NCBI GenBank assembly: GCA_016935715.1
Contig: JAFGQJ010000361.1
Coordinates: 1 to 24,120 of the forward strand
DNA length: 24,120 nucleotides
Source: Spirochaetales bacterium
Lineage (GTDB): Bacteria; Spirochaetota; Spirochaetia; SZUA-6; DRHE01
Direction: 5' to 3'
Below are positions 1 to 7,739 of the stretch, piece after piece. How positions within the stretch are numbered: the stretch's first letter is position 1; each line of letters starts with the position of its first letter. A program made the position numbers and the translations under genes. The notes beneath the pieces were generated by a model. The model was not told the origin of the DNA and made no database searches. It was given only the letters and a program-made list of their open reading frames with translations.

Positions 1-113
1 ATTTTAGTAATAAATAACTTGCCTTTTCAGATTCCGCTGAATACCTTCCTAAATATCAGTTCAACACTATGGATATGGCGCGGGAACGCGATTCCCCGTC
101 CGAGGAGGTTAAA

Positions 114-614
114 ATGAAAAGGATCGTGCTTCTGGTAATGGTGCTGGCCCTCGTTCCTCTGCTGTCCTTTGCCGATGTGGGAGTCGGTGCAGCCGCATTT
201 TTCAACTCTCCGGTTCTGATCGGGCAGGACGTGGACGTGCATGAGTTGTGGGATGGAGGCTTCACCTTCGGCGGGGACTTCCGCTGGAAGTTGCTCAAGA
301 TCCTCCAGCTGGAGGCCCTGGCCCTGGTGACTCTGGACGAGACAAATGCGGTCGGTCTGTACCCGAACGCCGGCCTGGCCTTCGACCTGGCCATTCTGCG
401 CCTGTCCGCCGGCATCGGGCCAAACCTGGTGTTCTTTCTGGACGACGTGGGGGATCCGGCCATGTTCGGGTTCCACGGCAAGGCCAACGCAGACATCCTG
501 CTGGGACCGGTATCCGTCGGCCTGAGCTACATGATGGCCCTCAACCTGGACGGCGGGATCGAGCTGAACAGGAGCACGGGCATGCTGGGAGCAAGCGTGC
601 TGTTCTGGTTCTAG
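114..614 (+). CDS. Small exported outer-membrane beta-barrel-like protein
   Basis: The product is 166 residues. It starts with a typical signal peptide (Lys-Arg, then a hydrophobic stretch ending near LLSFA, residues 1-20). The rest has alternating hydrophobic and polar residues, many Gly, and ends in Phe (VLFWF), as outer-membrane beta-barrels usually do. The ATG at 114 is chosen because GAGGAGG at 101-107 sits at normal spacing before it; the upstream in-frame ATG at 69 has no such site and would add 15 polar residues in front of the signal peptide. The likely role is a small outer-membrane or periplasm-facing barrel; no specific family is recognised. The gene stands alone and converges on mfd. 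A weak promoter-like pair lies upstream (TTGCCT at 19-24, TACCTT at 42-47, spacing 17). Exported barrel is fairly sure; function is unknown. Confidence 0.75.
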   Translation: MKRIVLLVMVLALVPLLSFADVGVGAAAFFNSPVLIGQDVDVHELWDGGFTFGGDFRWKLLKILQLEALALVTLDETNAVGLYPNAGLAFDLAILRLSAGIGPNLVFFLDDVGDPAMFGFHGKANADILLGPVSVGLSYMMALNLDGGIELNRSTGMLGASVLFWF

Positions 615-648
615 GTTTTCAACGAACACAATTCACGTTGATGAATCG

Positions 649-684
649 GGGCTTCCGGTCTTGCAGACGGGAAGCCCTTTTTTT
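649..684 (+). terminator. Intrinsic terminator after the barrel gene
   Basis: A perfect 8-bp stem (GGGCTTCC at 649-656 pairing with GGAAGCCC at 670-677), extended inside by GTC/GAC at 658-660/666-668, is followed directly by seven T (678-684). It lies 34 bases past the stop codon and is oriented to stop transcription before it enters mfd, which comes from the other direction. On the minus strand no T run follows the stem, so it should act in one direction only. Confidence 0.85.
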
Positions 685-720
685 GCGCACGTCCTGGCGG
701 AACGCCCGGCGGACGGGCCT

Positions 721-3700
721 CTACAGCAGCCTGGACAGCCGGTCGCTGATGAACTCGGATTTCTCCTTGAGGCCCACCTGCCCGGTTTTGATGATCAGGC
801 AGTTCGGCTGGCCCGGGTCCAGGGAGACGCTGCCCCCGCTTTCCCTGATCAGGGTCATCACCCTGTCCACGGAGATGCGCGAGAGCTTGGAGAACTCCAC
901 CACCGCCCGGCCGCCTCTCTCCTTCAGGGAGGAGACGTACAGCCGGCGGCAGAGGATGCGGATCTCGGCTATGGCGAACAAGCTGCGCACATCCTCCGGC
1001 ACGGGACCGAAGCGGTCCTCCACCTCCCGCTCCAGGGCTTCCAGCTCTTCGTAGCCGGCCACCGAAGCGATTCTCTTGTACAGCTCCATCTTCTCCATCG
1101 CCTCGGGAACGTAGCCGTCGGGTATGTAGCCCGAGTACTGCAGCTCCAGGTACACCTCCGGAGGCTGCCTGTTCTCCTCCGTCTCCTCCAGCTTCAGCTC
1201 GTCGATCGCTTCATCCAGCAGGCGGAGGTACATGTCGAGACCGACGGCCAGGATATCCCCGTGCTGCTCCCTGCCCAGCAGGTTGCCGGCGCCCCGGATC
1301 TCCAGGTCCTTCAGGGCGATCTTGAATCCCGAACCCAGCTCCGTGAAGTCGCTGATGATCCGCAGGCGCTTCATGGCCAGCTCGCTCACCACCCGCCCTT
1401 TCGGGTAGAACAGGTACGCATAGGCCGGCGTGTCCGAACGCCCCACCCTGCCCCGCAGCTGGTACAGCTGGGAGATGCCGAACATGTCCGCCCGGTCGAT
1501 GATGATCGTGTTGACGTTCGGGATGTCCAGGCCGTTCTCGATGATGGTCGTGGACAGCAGCAGCTGCACGTCCCCGTGGATGAAGCTGTGCATCACCTCT
1601 TCCAGCTCCTCTTCCCGCATCTGGCCGTGGGCGGTGGCTATGCGGACCTCGGGGATGAGGCGGGCGAGGAAGCTCTCCACCCTGGGGATGGTCTGGACCC
1701 GGTTGTGCAGGTAGTACACCTGCCCGCCCCGGTCGATCTCCTGCCGCACCGCACGGCACAGCACCTCCTCGTCGAACTCCTGGATGAACGTTTCTATCGG
1801 GTAGCGGTTCTGCGGAGGCGTGTTGATGATCGACATGTCCCGGATCTTCATCAGCGCCATGTGCAGCGTCCGGGGAATCGGGGTGGCGGTCAGGGTCAGG
1901 CAATCCACCGCCGTCTTCAGCTCCTTCAGCCGCTCCTTGTCCCTGACCCCGAAGCGCTGCTCCTCGTCCACGATCAGCAGCCCCAGATTCTTCGGCTTCA
2001 CGTCCCGCTGCAGCAGGCGGTGGGTGCCGATCACGATGTCCGCTCCCCCGTCGGCCAGGGATGCCAGCACCTGCCGCTGCCGTTTCGGTTTGACGAAGCG
2101 GGAGAGCATCTCGATGGAAACCGGATAGCCGCCGAAGCGCTCCTGGAACGTCTCGTAGTGCTGCTCGGCCAGGATCGTGGTCGGAGCCAGCAGCGCGACC
2201 TGCTTGCCCCCCATCACCGCCTTGAAGGCCGAGCGCAGGGCCACCTCGGTCTTGCCGTAGCCCACGTCCCCGCAGATCAGCCGGTCCATGGGCCGCGCGC
2301 TCTCCATGTCCGCCTTGACCTCCTCGATCGCCTTCAGCTGATCTTCGGTCTCCTGGTAGGGGAAGCGGGCCTCGAACTCGCTCTGCCAGTCCGTGTCCGG
2401 CGGAAACACGAAACCCCTGACCCTGCTGCGGGCGGAGTAAAGCGAAACCAGGCGTCTGGCCATCTCCTCCACGGAACGTCGAACCCGCTCCTTCCTGCTC
2501 TGCCAGCTCCTGCCGCCCAGCTTGTCCAGCTTGGGACGCCTGCCTTCCTGCGCGATGTAGGCCTGGATCAGGTTGACCTGTTCGATCGGAAGGAAAACCT
2601 TCTCTTCCCCGTCGTACTCCAGGCAGATGTAGTCGCGCTCGTGCCCGGCCGCTTTTATTCTCTCGATCCCATTGAAAAGACCGATGCCGTACTGCAGATG
2701 AACCACGTAGTCTCCGGGACTGAGATCGACGAAGGAGTCGATCGCGCGGCTCGGCGTCTTGGCAACGGAGCGGGGGATACGCCGTTTGCGCCCGAAGATC
2801 TCGTTTTCCTCGATTACGAGAATCTGGAGTGCCGGCAGGGAAAAACCGCGGGAGATGCCCTGGGGCAGCACCGCTACCTCCAGATCGCGAAGCAGGTGGC
2901 GCAGACGCTCGGCCTGATGCTCGTATTCGGCGAACACGAAAATACGATAGCGGAGCTCGATCAGGTTCTGCAGCTCCTCCTTCAAAAAGCTCAGGTTCCC
3001 GAAGAAGGAACGGGGCGGATCACAGCCCATGGTGATCCGCTCGCCCCCGCCGCTCCGTCCCTTCAGCGAGTGCAGGCGCACGGTTCGCTCGAAGCCGCTC
3101 TCCAGGGTGGAAAAATCCAGAAGGATCTGCCTGGGAGGCGGGCTGAAAACATCCTCGTCACCCTTGGTCTCCGGCTGCCGCCGGGCGCTGCGGCTGCTCC
3201 TGTACAACTCCAGGTACTCACGGCGCAGCACCGCCGAGCCCGCCGCGAGCCCCTCCGAGTCGACGGCAAGCAGCAGCGAATCGGGACCCAGGTAGTCGAG
3301 CAGGGAGCAGCGGCTGCCCGAGCAGAGGGGAAACAGGTATTCGCTGCCGGGGGTATCGGGATTCAGCCGCAGCTGCTCCACGAGCCGCTGTACCTGAGGC
3401 GGGTCGGCCCCGGCCCGCTCGAGACTCGCGCCCAACAGCTCCAGGGCAGTCTCGTCGAAGACGACTTCCCGGGTCGGCGGGACTCTCGCGCTCCGGAGCT
3501 CGGAAACCGAAGCCTGTGTGAACGGTTCGAAATGCCGGATCTGCCTGATCGTGTCGAAATCGAAGATGATCCGCAGGGCATCCTCGTCTCCGTACGGGTA
3601 GACGTCCAGGACCTCGCCGCGCAGGGCAAACTCCCCTCTCAGCGATACCCGCGGAACCCGCAGATAGCCCAGATCGGTGAGCCGTTGGGCGAATTCCAGC

Positions 3701-4194
3701 GTGTCCGCCGTGTCCCCGACATGCAGACGTACCGCTCTGCCCTCGAACTCCTGCGGTTCTGGAAGGGGATTGAGCAAACCCCGCAGAGAGGTGACCACGA
3801 GAGCCCGTTCCCCGCTTTGAAGCCGGCTGAGTACGTGGGTCCGCAGCCCGTGCACCGCCGGCAGGGGGTGGCCCTGTCCGTAGGGAAGCGTCCCCCACCA
3901 GGGGAAGGAGAGCACCCGGGGAGTGAACAGCTGCAGATCCGCATGGATCTCCCGTGCTTCCTGATCGGTGGGCACGACCAGGAGGGTGGACCCGTCCGTT
4001 TGTTCGTGGAGCCGAGCGGCCAGGTAGGCCAGAAATCCTCCCTGCACACCCTCGGCTTCGGCCGGGAAGCGGGCTTCCCGGATGCGGCGGCGCAGTTCCA
4101 TGAACGGCGGGTAGGATTCAAGACTCCCGGCCAGAGTTTCCTTGAAGCTGTCGAGACTCAAAACGCTGTCTTTCCTCAGAACGCAATCCCCCAT
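721..4194 (-). CDS. mfd: Transcription-repair coupling factor Mfd
   Basis: Mfd is a large ATP-driven DNA translocase that pushes stalled RNA polymerase off damaged DNA and recruits UvrA. The product is about 1157 residues, the usual family length. In order it shows a UvrB-like N-terminal part, a CarD-like RNA-polymerase-interacting domain around residues 490-545 (GDYVVHLQYGIGLF), a RecG-like helicase core with Walker A GDVGYGKT near 641-649, a DEEQ box (IVDEEQRFGV) near 742, the TATPIPRT motif near 770, and the TRCF C-terminal domain near 1010-1050 (YIPDGYVPE). The start is uncertain: ATG at 4192-4194 is preferred, but an in-frame TTG at 4206 and a later TTG (of VLSLDSF) behind GAGGAAA are possible, and none has a convincing ribosome site. 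The start lies inside a 10-bp inverted repeat described separately. A long reading frame on the opposite strand is a shadow. Confidence 0.97.
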   Translation of the reverse strand: MGDCVLRKDSVLSLDSFKETLAGSLESYPPFMELRRRIREARFPAEAEGVQGGFLAYLAARLHEQTDGSTLLVVPTDQEAREIHADLQLFTPRVLSFPWWGTLPYGQGHPLPAVHGLRTHVLSRLQSGERALVVTSLRGLLNPLPEPQEFEGRAVRLHVGDTADTLEFAQRLTDLGYLRVPRVSLRGEFALRGEVLDVYPYGDEDALRIIFDFDTIRQIRHFEPFTQASVSELRSARVPPTREVVFDETALELLGASLERAGADPPQVQRLVEQLRLNPDTPGSEYLFPLCSGSRCSLLDYLGPDSLLLAVDSEGLAAGSAVLRREYLELYRSSRSARRQPETKGDEDVFSPPPRQILLDFSTLESGFERTVRLHSLKGRSGGGERITMGCDPPRSFFGNLSFLKEELQNLIELRYRIFVFAEYEHQAERLRHLLRDLEVAVLPQGISRGFSLPALQILVIEENEIFGRKRRIPRSVAKTPSRAIDSFVDLSPGDYVVHLQYGIGLFNGIERIKAAGHERDYICLEYDGEEKVFLPIEQVNLIQAYIAQEGRRPKLDKLGGRSWQSRKERVRRSVEEMARRLVSLYSARSRVRGFVFPPDTDWQSEFEARFPYQETEDQLKAIEEVKADMESARPMDRLICGDVGYGKTEVALRSAFKAVMGGKQVALLAPTTILAEQHYETFQERFGGYPVSIEMLSRFVKPKRQRQVLASLADGGADIVIGTHRLLQRDVKPKNLGLLIVDEEQRFGVRDKERLKELKTAVDCLTLTATPIPRTLHMALMKIRDMSIINTPPQNRYPIETFIQEFDEEVLCRAVRQEIDRGGQVYYLHNRVQTIPRVESFLARLIPEVRIATAHGQMREEELEEVMHSFIHGDVQLLLSTTIIENGLDIPNVNTIIIDRADMFGISQLYQLRGRVGRSDTPAYAYLFYPKGRVVSELAMKRLRIISDFTELGSGFKIALKDLEIRGAGNLLGREQHGDILAVGLDMYLRLLDEAIDELKLEETEENRQPPEVYLELQYSGYIPDGYVPEAMEKMELYKRIASVAGYEELEALEREVEDRFGPVPEDVRSLFAIAEIRILCRRLYVSSLKERGGRAVVEFSKLSRISVDRVMTLIRESGGSVSLDPGQPNCLIIKTGQVGLKEKSEFISDRLSRLL

Positions 4195-4219
4195 TTCAAC
4201 AGACAAGGTGGATTGCGTT
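4180..4219. repeat. 10-bp inverted repeat spanning the mfd start
   Basis: AACGCAATCC at 4180-4189 and GGATTGCGTT at 4210-4219 are perfect inverted copies separated by 20 bases. The candidate start codons of mfd (4194 and 4206) lie in the loop. In mfd mRNA it could fold into a hairpin that hides the start; in DNA it could be a binding site for a dimeric protein. Which of these applies cannot be told from sequence. Confidence 0.5.
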
Positions 4220-4245
4220 GTATTTCATAAATATAAATATATCAT
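4218..4245 (+). promoter_or_regulatory. Possible promoter for the 4287-6014 operon
   Basis: The divergent intergenic region between mfd and the exported protein is strongly AT-rich, unlike its surroundings. TTGTAT at 4218-4223 and TATCAT at 4240-4245 are 16 bases apart and would start transcription near 4252, about 35 bases before the GTG start. Other TATA-like hexamers overlap (for example TATAAA at 4232-4237), so the exact element is uncertain. Confidence 0.35.
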
Positions 4246-4286
4246 AGGAAATACCGAAGATAATAAGGGAACGAGGAGCTTTATTT

Positions 4287-5264
4287 GTGGTACCAATGAA
4301 ACGAATCGTCGTGGTCTTTCTGCTCGTATTGATCGCCCAGATCTGCTTCGCCGCCAACGAGGTGACCTTCGAGATCCGCTTCCACGAAAAAAGAATCTAT
4401 TACCTGAACGATCAGCAACATCCCGTGTACCTGGAAGTGACGCTGACCAACGACTCGAGCGAGACATTCCGGTTCAAGATGGCCGAAAACCGCATGTTCA
4501 ACTTCGACTTCGAGGTGACCACCCCGACCAACATCCTCCTGGAACATTCCAGGACCTTCAGCCGCGCCCGCAGCTCGAATCAGCCGGTTCTGTATCGAGA
4601 GCTCGCTCTGGAGCCCGGTGATACATTCGGCGTGGTGCTCTCTCTCAACGATTTCGTAGAGATCCCCAAGGCGGGACTGTATTCGGTCCAGGCCCTGTTC
4701 TACCCTGAGCTGTATCTGCGCGGACCGCTGGCCGATCCGCCCACGGAGCCAGCCGCGCCTCTGCGTTCCAATATCCTGACCCTGAGCATCCGCCCCGAAA
4801 TCCTCATAGAGGAACAGCGGGCCATGATCGAGGAGGAAACGGGTAAGCGCATCGAGCGCCGGCCCCTGCCACCGGACGAAGTGGTGGATTACATGCTCAG
4901 CGCACGCCAGAGGAGCCAGTGGGAGAAGTTTTTCCTCTACCTCGATCTGGAGAGTCTGTACCTGAAGTATCCGGGCCGCGCCCAGGCGTACAGGCGGATG
5001 TCGGAGGAAAACCGCCGCGCCACGATCGCCCGCTACAAAGAGCAGCTGCGTTCGCAGACCGTGGACGTGGACATCCTGGTCATCCCGGCGGAGTTCGACA
5101 TCATCCAGACCCGCTACACTCCGACCGAAGCAGAGGTAACGGTGATCGAAAAATTCCGCTACACCGACTATGTGGAGCTGAAGAGGTATACCTATTTCCT
5201 GGAAAGACGTGATAGTATATGGGTCGTTACGGACTACGAAATCGTCAATCTAGGAACCGAATGA
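4287..5264 (+). CDS. Exported protein of unknown function, BsuPI-like N-terminal region
   Basis: The product is 325 residues. Residues 1-22 are a signal peptide (MKRIVVVFLLVLIAQICFA), so it acts outside the cytoplasm. Residues about 25-170 look like a beta-sandwich: the pattern LEVTLTNDSSETFRF, then FDFEV, then LEPGDTF resembles BsuPI or Ig-like domains that handle protein partners. Residues about 195-325 (YMLSARQRSQWEKFF to the end) resemble a small NTF2/cystatin-like fold. GTG at 4287 is chosen because GAGGAG at 4273-4278 is 8 bases before it; the ATG at 4296 would be 17 bases away. The stop codon abuts the next start (TGA then ATG at 5265), so the two genes are translated as a pair. The domain assignments are by eye and tentative; no catalytic motif is visible. 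Confidence 0.75.
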   Translation: MVPMKRIVVVFLLVLIAQICFAANEVTFEIRFHEKRIYYLNDQQHPVYLEVTLTNDSSETFRFKMAENRMFNFDFEVTTPTNILLEHSRTFSRARSSNQPVLYRELALEPGDTFGVVLSLNDFVEIPKAGLYSVQALFYPELYLRGPLADPPTEPAAPLRSNILTLSIRPEILIEEQRAMIEEETGKRIERRPLPPDEVVDYMLSARQRSQWEKFFLYLDLESLYLKYPGRAQAYRRMSEENRRATIARYKEQLRSQTVDVDILVIPAEFDIIQTRYTPTEAEVTVIEKFRYTDYVELKRYTYFLERRDSIWVVTDYEIVNLGTE

Positions 5265-6014
5265 ATGAAGCTGCTGGTCGTCGCCCAGCGCAAGAATCTC
5301 AAGGATCTGATCAGCTATCACCTCAATCCGATCGGCTTTGAGATCCTGTACTTCAGCGACCCGGTGAAAGTCGTCGACAGCATCGACGAGATTCAACCGG
5401 ATATGCTCCTGTTCAACGCCGTCGATTTTCCCCGCCACTGGAAGCCGGTCCTGAAGCTCCTGCGGGAAAAACTTACCAAAGAGCAGGCCGTATTCGTCAT
5501 ACTGGCCAGGGATCCGCCGTACGAGGAGGCGGCCAAGGCCACCTTCCTGGGCGCCAACGGGATCATCGACGCCAACCTTCCGGACAAGCAGCAGATGCAG
5601 CGCCTCGGGGAGCTGTACCGCCGCTACGGATCGCTGAAGGACAAGCGCAGATTTCACCGCCTGATTCCCACGGCGGCGGACAACCTGCAGCTTCTCTTCA
5701 GCCATCCCCGGACTCTGGCCATCGTAACCGGGTCCCTCGTGGAAATTTCGATCAAGGGCGCAAGTTTTCTTCCGGATGATCCTTCCCTGACCCTGGATCT
5801 GCGCCGCAATGACATGCTGCAAAACTGCACCCTGCGGGTGGATGAAGATCGGATCTCCCTGGAGGCCAGGATCACCCGCAACGAGGAAACCATCGGGCTG
5901 CAGTTCAAATCCTTCGAGACCGGAGGCCACCACAAGCTCTTCCGCTACATCCAGGACCGATCGAGGCGGGATCTTCAGAGCGCGGCCCACTCAGCTCCTC
6001 AGGACAGAGCTTAG
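5265..6014 (+). CDS. Degenerate receiver plus PilZ-like domain protein
   Basis: The product is 249 residues, cytoplasmic, without signal or membrane segments. Residues 1-115 follow a response-regulator receiver fold, but the phospho-acceptor position is Asn51 (PDMLLFN in place of PDLLLLD) and the acidic pair after the first strand is missing, so it probably cannot be phosphorylated. Residues about 125-240 resemble PilZ: an RxxxR motif (RRFHR, residues 128-132) followed by EISIKG where the family has D/N-x-S-x-x-G. PilZ domains bind cyclic di-GMP; the first acidic or amide position is Glu here, so binding is plausible but unproven. The gene starts on the base after the stop of the exported protein, suggesting coupled translation and a joint function in envelope or motility control. 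It has no apparent ribosome site of its own apart from sequence inside the upstream gene. Confidence 0.7.
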   Translation: MKLLVVAQRKNLKDLISYHLNPIGFEILYFSDPVKVVDSIDEIQPDMLLFNAVDFPRHWKPVLKLLREKLTKEQAVFVILARDPPYEEAAKATFLGANGIIDANLPDKQQMQRLGELYRRYGSLKDKRRFHRLIPTAADNLQLLFSHPRTLAIVTGSLVEISIKGASFLPDDPSLTLDLRRNDMLQNCTLRVDEDRISLEARITRNEETIGLQFKSFETGGHHKLFRYIQDRSRRDLQSAAHSAPQDRA

Positions 6015-6034
6015 CGAGCGGGCGGAAATCTATA

Positions 6035-6093
6035 ATCTTTCGACTATACTCGAATTTTCCTGGAATTTTCAGTATCTTTCGACTATACTCGAA
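6035..6093 (+). promoter_or_regulatory. Two 20-bp direct repeats with embedded -10 element and inverted repeat
   Basis: ATCTTTCGACTATACTCGAA occurs perfectly at 6035-6054 and 6074-6093. Each copy contains the inverted repeat TTCGA-N6-TCGAA, and the six central bases with the next base supply TATACT, a good -10 hexamer (6045-6050 and 6084-6089). From the second copy, transcription would begin about 6096, exactly at the ATG of the ATPase gene, so the message may lack a leader. No clear -35 is visible. The arrangement suggests an operator overlapping a promoter, possibly autoregulatory. Confidence 0.6.
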
Positions 6094-6095
6094 AC

Positions 6096-7304
6096 ATGAT
6101 TCAAATAAAACGAAGATACTATCTGGAGCGACTCCATCGGTTCATCAATACGCCGAACATCGTGGTCGTAACCGGGCTTCGCCGTGTCGGGAAAAGTGTT
6201 TTGCTTCGTCAATTCGCCGATGAAACCCGGAGGGCAGCCGAGGTAATCTACATCAACAAAGAATCCTTGGATTTCGACTCGATCCGCGGCGCAGTCGATT
6301 TAATAGGGTACGTAAACTCGGAGAGCTCGAAACGATCGCCACGGATCGTCATCATCGACGAAGTGCAGGAAATACAGGGATGGGAACGCGGCCTGGCTTC
6401 GCTGCTGGGAAGCGGCGATACCAGGATTCTCGTTTCCGGTTCGAACGATTCCCTCCTCTCCGGAGAGCTGGCAACACGAATAGCCGGGAGATACATCACA
6501 TTCAGGGTGTTTCCCTTGAGCTTGCTGGAGTTCCGGGATCTCTACGAGCAGACTCGAAATTCTAAGATCGGTGACGGTGAGCTTTTTCAAATCTACCTGC
6601 GTCTGGGCGGCCTTCCCGGCATTCTCCATACAGATCTGAGTGAAATCGTAGTGAACCAGATGTTGAGGGATATCTTCAGCACAATCGTGCTCCGTGACGT
6701 CGTGACCCGTCACCGGATCCGAAACGTTCGTTTATTCGAAGACGTCGTCCGGTTCATCCTGGACAATGTGGGAAGCTTGATTTCGGCGAAAAGAATCTCC
6801 GATTTCCTCAAGAGCCAACGACGCAACCTCTCCGTCGATACAGTTCTCAACTACATCGCCTATCTGCAAGACGCGTACCTGTGCGAGATCGTGAACCGTT
6901 ACGATATAAGGGGCCGTCGTCATCTGGAAGTCAACAACAAACTATACCTTGGCGACATAGGGCTGCGGAATGGGCTGCTCGGATTTCGCGAACGGGATTT
7001 CGCGGGAATCCTGGAAAATCTCGTCTATCTCGAGCTTCGAAGACGCGGATTCAGCGTGTCGATCGGTACACTGGAAGATCGCGAGATCGACTTCGTCGCA
7101 GAGACGGGATCCGGGCGTTTGTACATCCAGGTCGCCTATCTTCTTGGAACCCGGCAGACCCTCGAAAGGGAGATCGCGGCGCTGTCCGCGCTCAAGGACG
7201 CCTACCCGCGGATCCTTTTGTCCATGGACCAGATGCAGCCCAAGGATATAAACGGAATCCGCCATGCTGGAATAGTCGATTTCCTGCTTGGTGCGCAACT
7301 ATGA
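6096..7304 (+). CDS. AAA ATPase with C-terminal DUF4143 domain
   Basis: The product is 402 residues, typical of the AAA_14/DUF4143 family found scattered in bacteria and archaea. Walker A is GLRRVGKS (about residues 27-34), Walker B is IVIIDEVQ (about 85-92), a sensor-like VSGSNDSLL follows, and GGLPGIL lies near 170. The C-terminal half contains the DUF4143 pattern with a nuclease-like core: ENLVYLELRRRGF, then EIDFVA, then YIQVAYLL. The cellular role of the family is not established; links to selfish elements and defence have been proposed. The start has no ribosome site but lies 3 bases after a promoter-like repeat, consistent with leaderless translation. Codon third positions are visibly richer in A/T than those of neighbours, and the gene is single with its own control region, both signs of horizontal arrival. 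Confidence 0.9.
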   Translation: MIQIKRRYYLERLHRFINTPNIVVVTGLRRVGKSVLLRQFADETRRAAEVIYINKESLDFDSIRGAVDLIGYVNSESSKRSPRIVIIDEVQEIQGWERGLASLLGSGDTRILVSGSNDSLLSGELATRIAGRYITFRVFPLSLLEFRDLYEQTRNSKIGDGELFQIYLRLGGLPGILHTDLSEIVVNQMLRDIFSTIVLRDVVTRHRIRNVRLFEDVVRFILDNVGSLISAKRISDFLKSQRRNLSVDTVLNYIAYLQDAYLCEIVNRYDIRGRRHLEVNNKLYLGDIGLRNGLLGFRERDFAGILENLVYLELRRRGFSVSIGTLEDREIDFVAETGSGRLYIQVAYLLGTRQTLEREIAALSALKDAYPRILLSMDQMQPKDINGIRHAGIVDFLLGAQL

Positions 7305-7341
7305 GAGCCAAACCATGAAAGAATCGTCTACCCACTGAACC

Positions 7342-7668
7342 TCAATGGCGCCCGTACTTCCTGATCTGGGATTCGAAGCGCTTCCAGGGATCGGGATGGA
7401 GGTATGCATGGCGGCAGCCGGGAGCATGTTTGCGCCCCGGTCGGTAGACCCCCTCCAGGAGATCGTCCTTGTGGACCACCTCCAGATCCATCTTCTTCAG
7501 CTGGATGAGCAGATCCCGCCGGCGCTCCCTGATGTTCCAGCAGGCAGGGCACACGCCGATCGTAGCCAGCTCCCGGCTGCCGATCTTACGCACCCGCACC
7601 ATGGCCCGTCCCTCGGCCACGGCAAGCTTCCGCGGCTTCGACCACGGTTTCCACCGATCGCTTGACAT
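7342..7668 (-). CDS. Small hypothetical protein with CPAC motif
   Basis: The product is 108 residues, basic, with no signal peptide or membrane segment. It contains a CPAC pair in the middle and a single Cys in a HAPGCRHAY segment nearer the end, which together with His residues could hold a metal. The minus-strand frame is chosen over the similar-length plus-strand frame because its codons have the strong G/C third-position preference of local genes. The ATG at 7668 has only a weak upstream GGGGA; a later Met (AMVRVRKIG) is an alternative start. The start codon overlaps the TTGACA of the divergent trpS promoter, so the two genes may share control. The protein family is not recognised. Confidence 0.6.
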   Translation of the reverse strand: MSSDRWKPWSKPRKLAVAEGRAMVRVRKIGSRELATIGVCPACWNIRERRRDLLIQLKKMDLEVVHKDDLLEGVYRPGRKHAPGCRHAYLHPDPWKRFESQIRKYGRH

Positions 7669-7694
7669 TCCCCCGGCTTCCCTTTACATATAGT
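7662..7694 (+). promoter_or_regulatory. Likely promoter for the trpS operon
   Basis: A perfect TTGACA at 7662-7667 is followed by TACATA at 7685-7690 (spacing 17) and an overlapping TATAGT at 7689-7694 (spacing 21). The first pair has ideal spacing, the second a better -10. Either would begin transcription 35-45 bases before the GTG start of trpS. Confidence 0.55.
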
Positions 7695-7739
7695 ACGACT
7701 TTTTGCTTCTATTCATCAGTAGCACAGCAGGAGAGTTAT

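Noticed and set aside
661..4230. A 1189-codon open frame antisense to mfd
   Set aside because: It lies over mfd, lacks any recognisable domain, is rich in Gln, His, Leu and Arg as expected of an antisense frame in GC-rich DNA, and mfd has all its motifs on the other strand.
7345..7665. A 106-codon plus-strand frame opposite the small CPAC protein
   Set aside because: The minus-strand frame has the expected G/C third positions and a plausible Cys motif; the plus frame does not, and its product is low-complexity in character.
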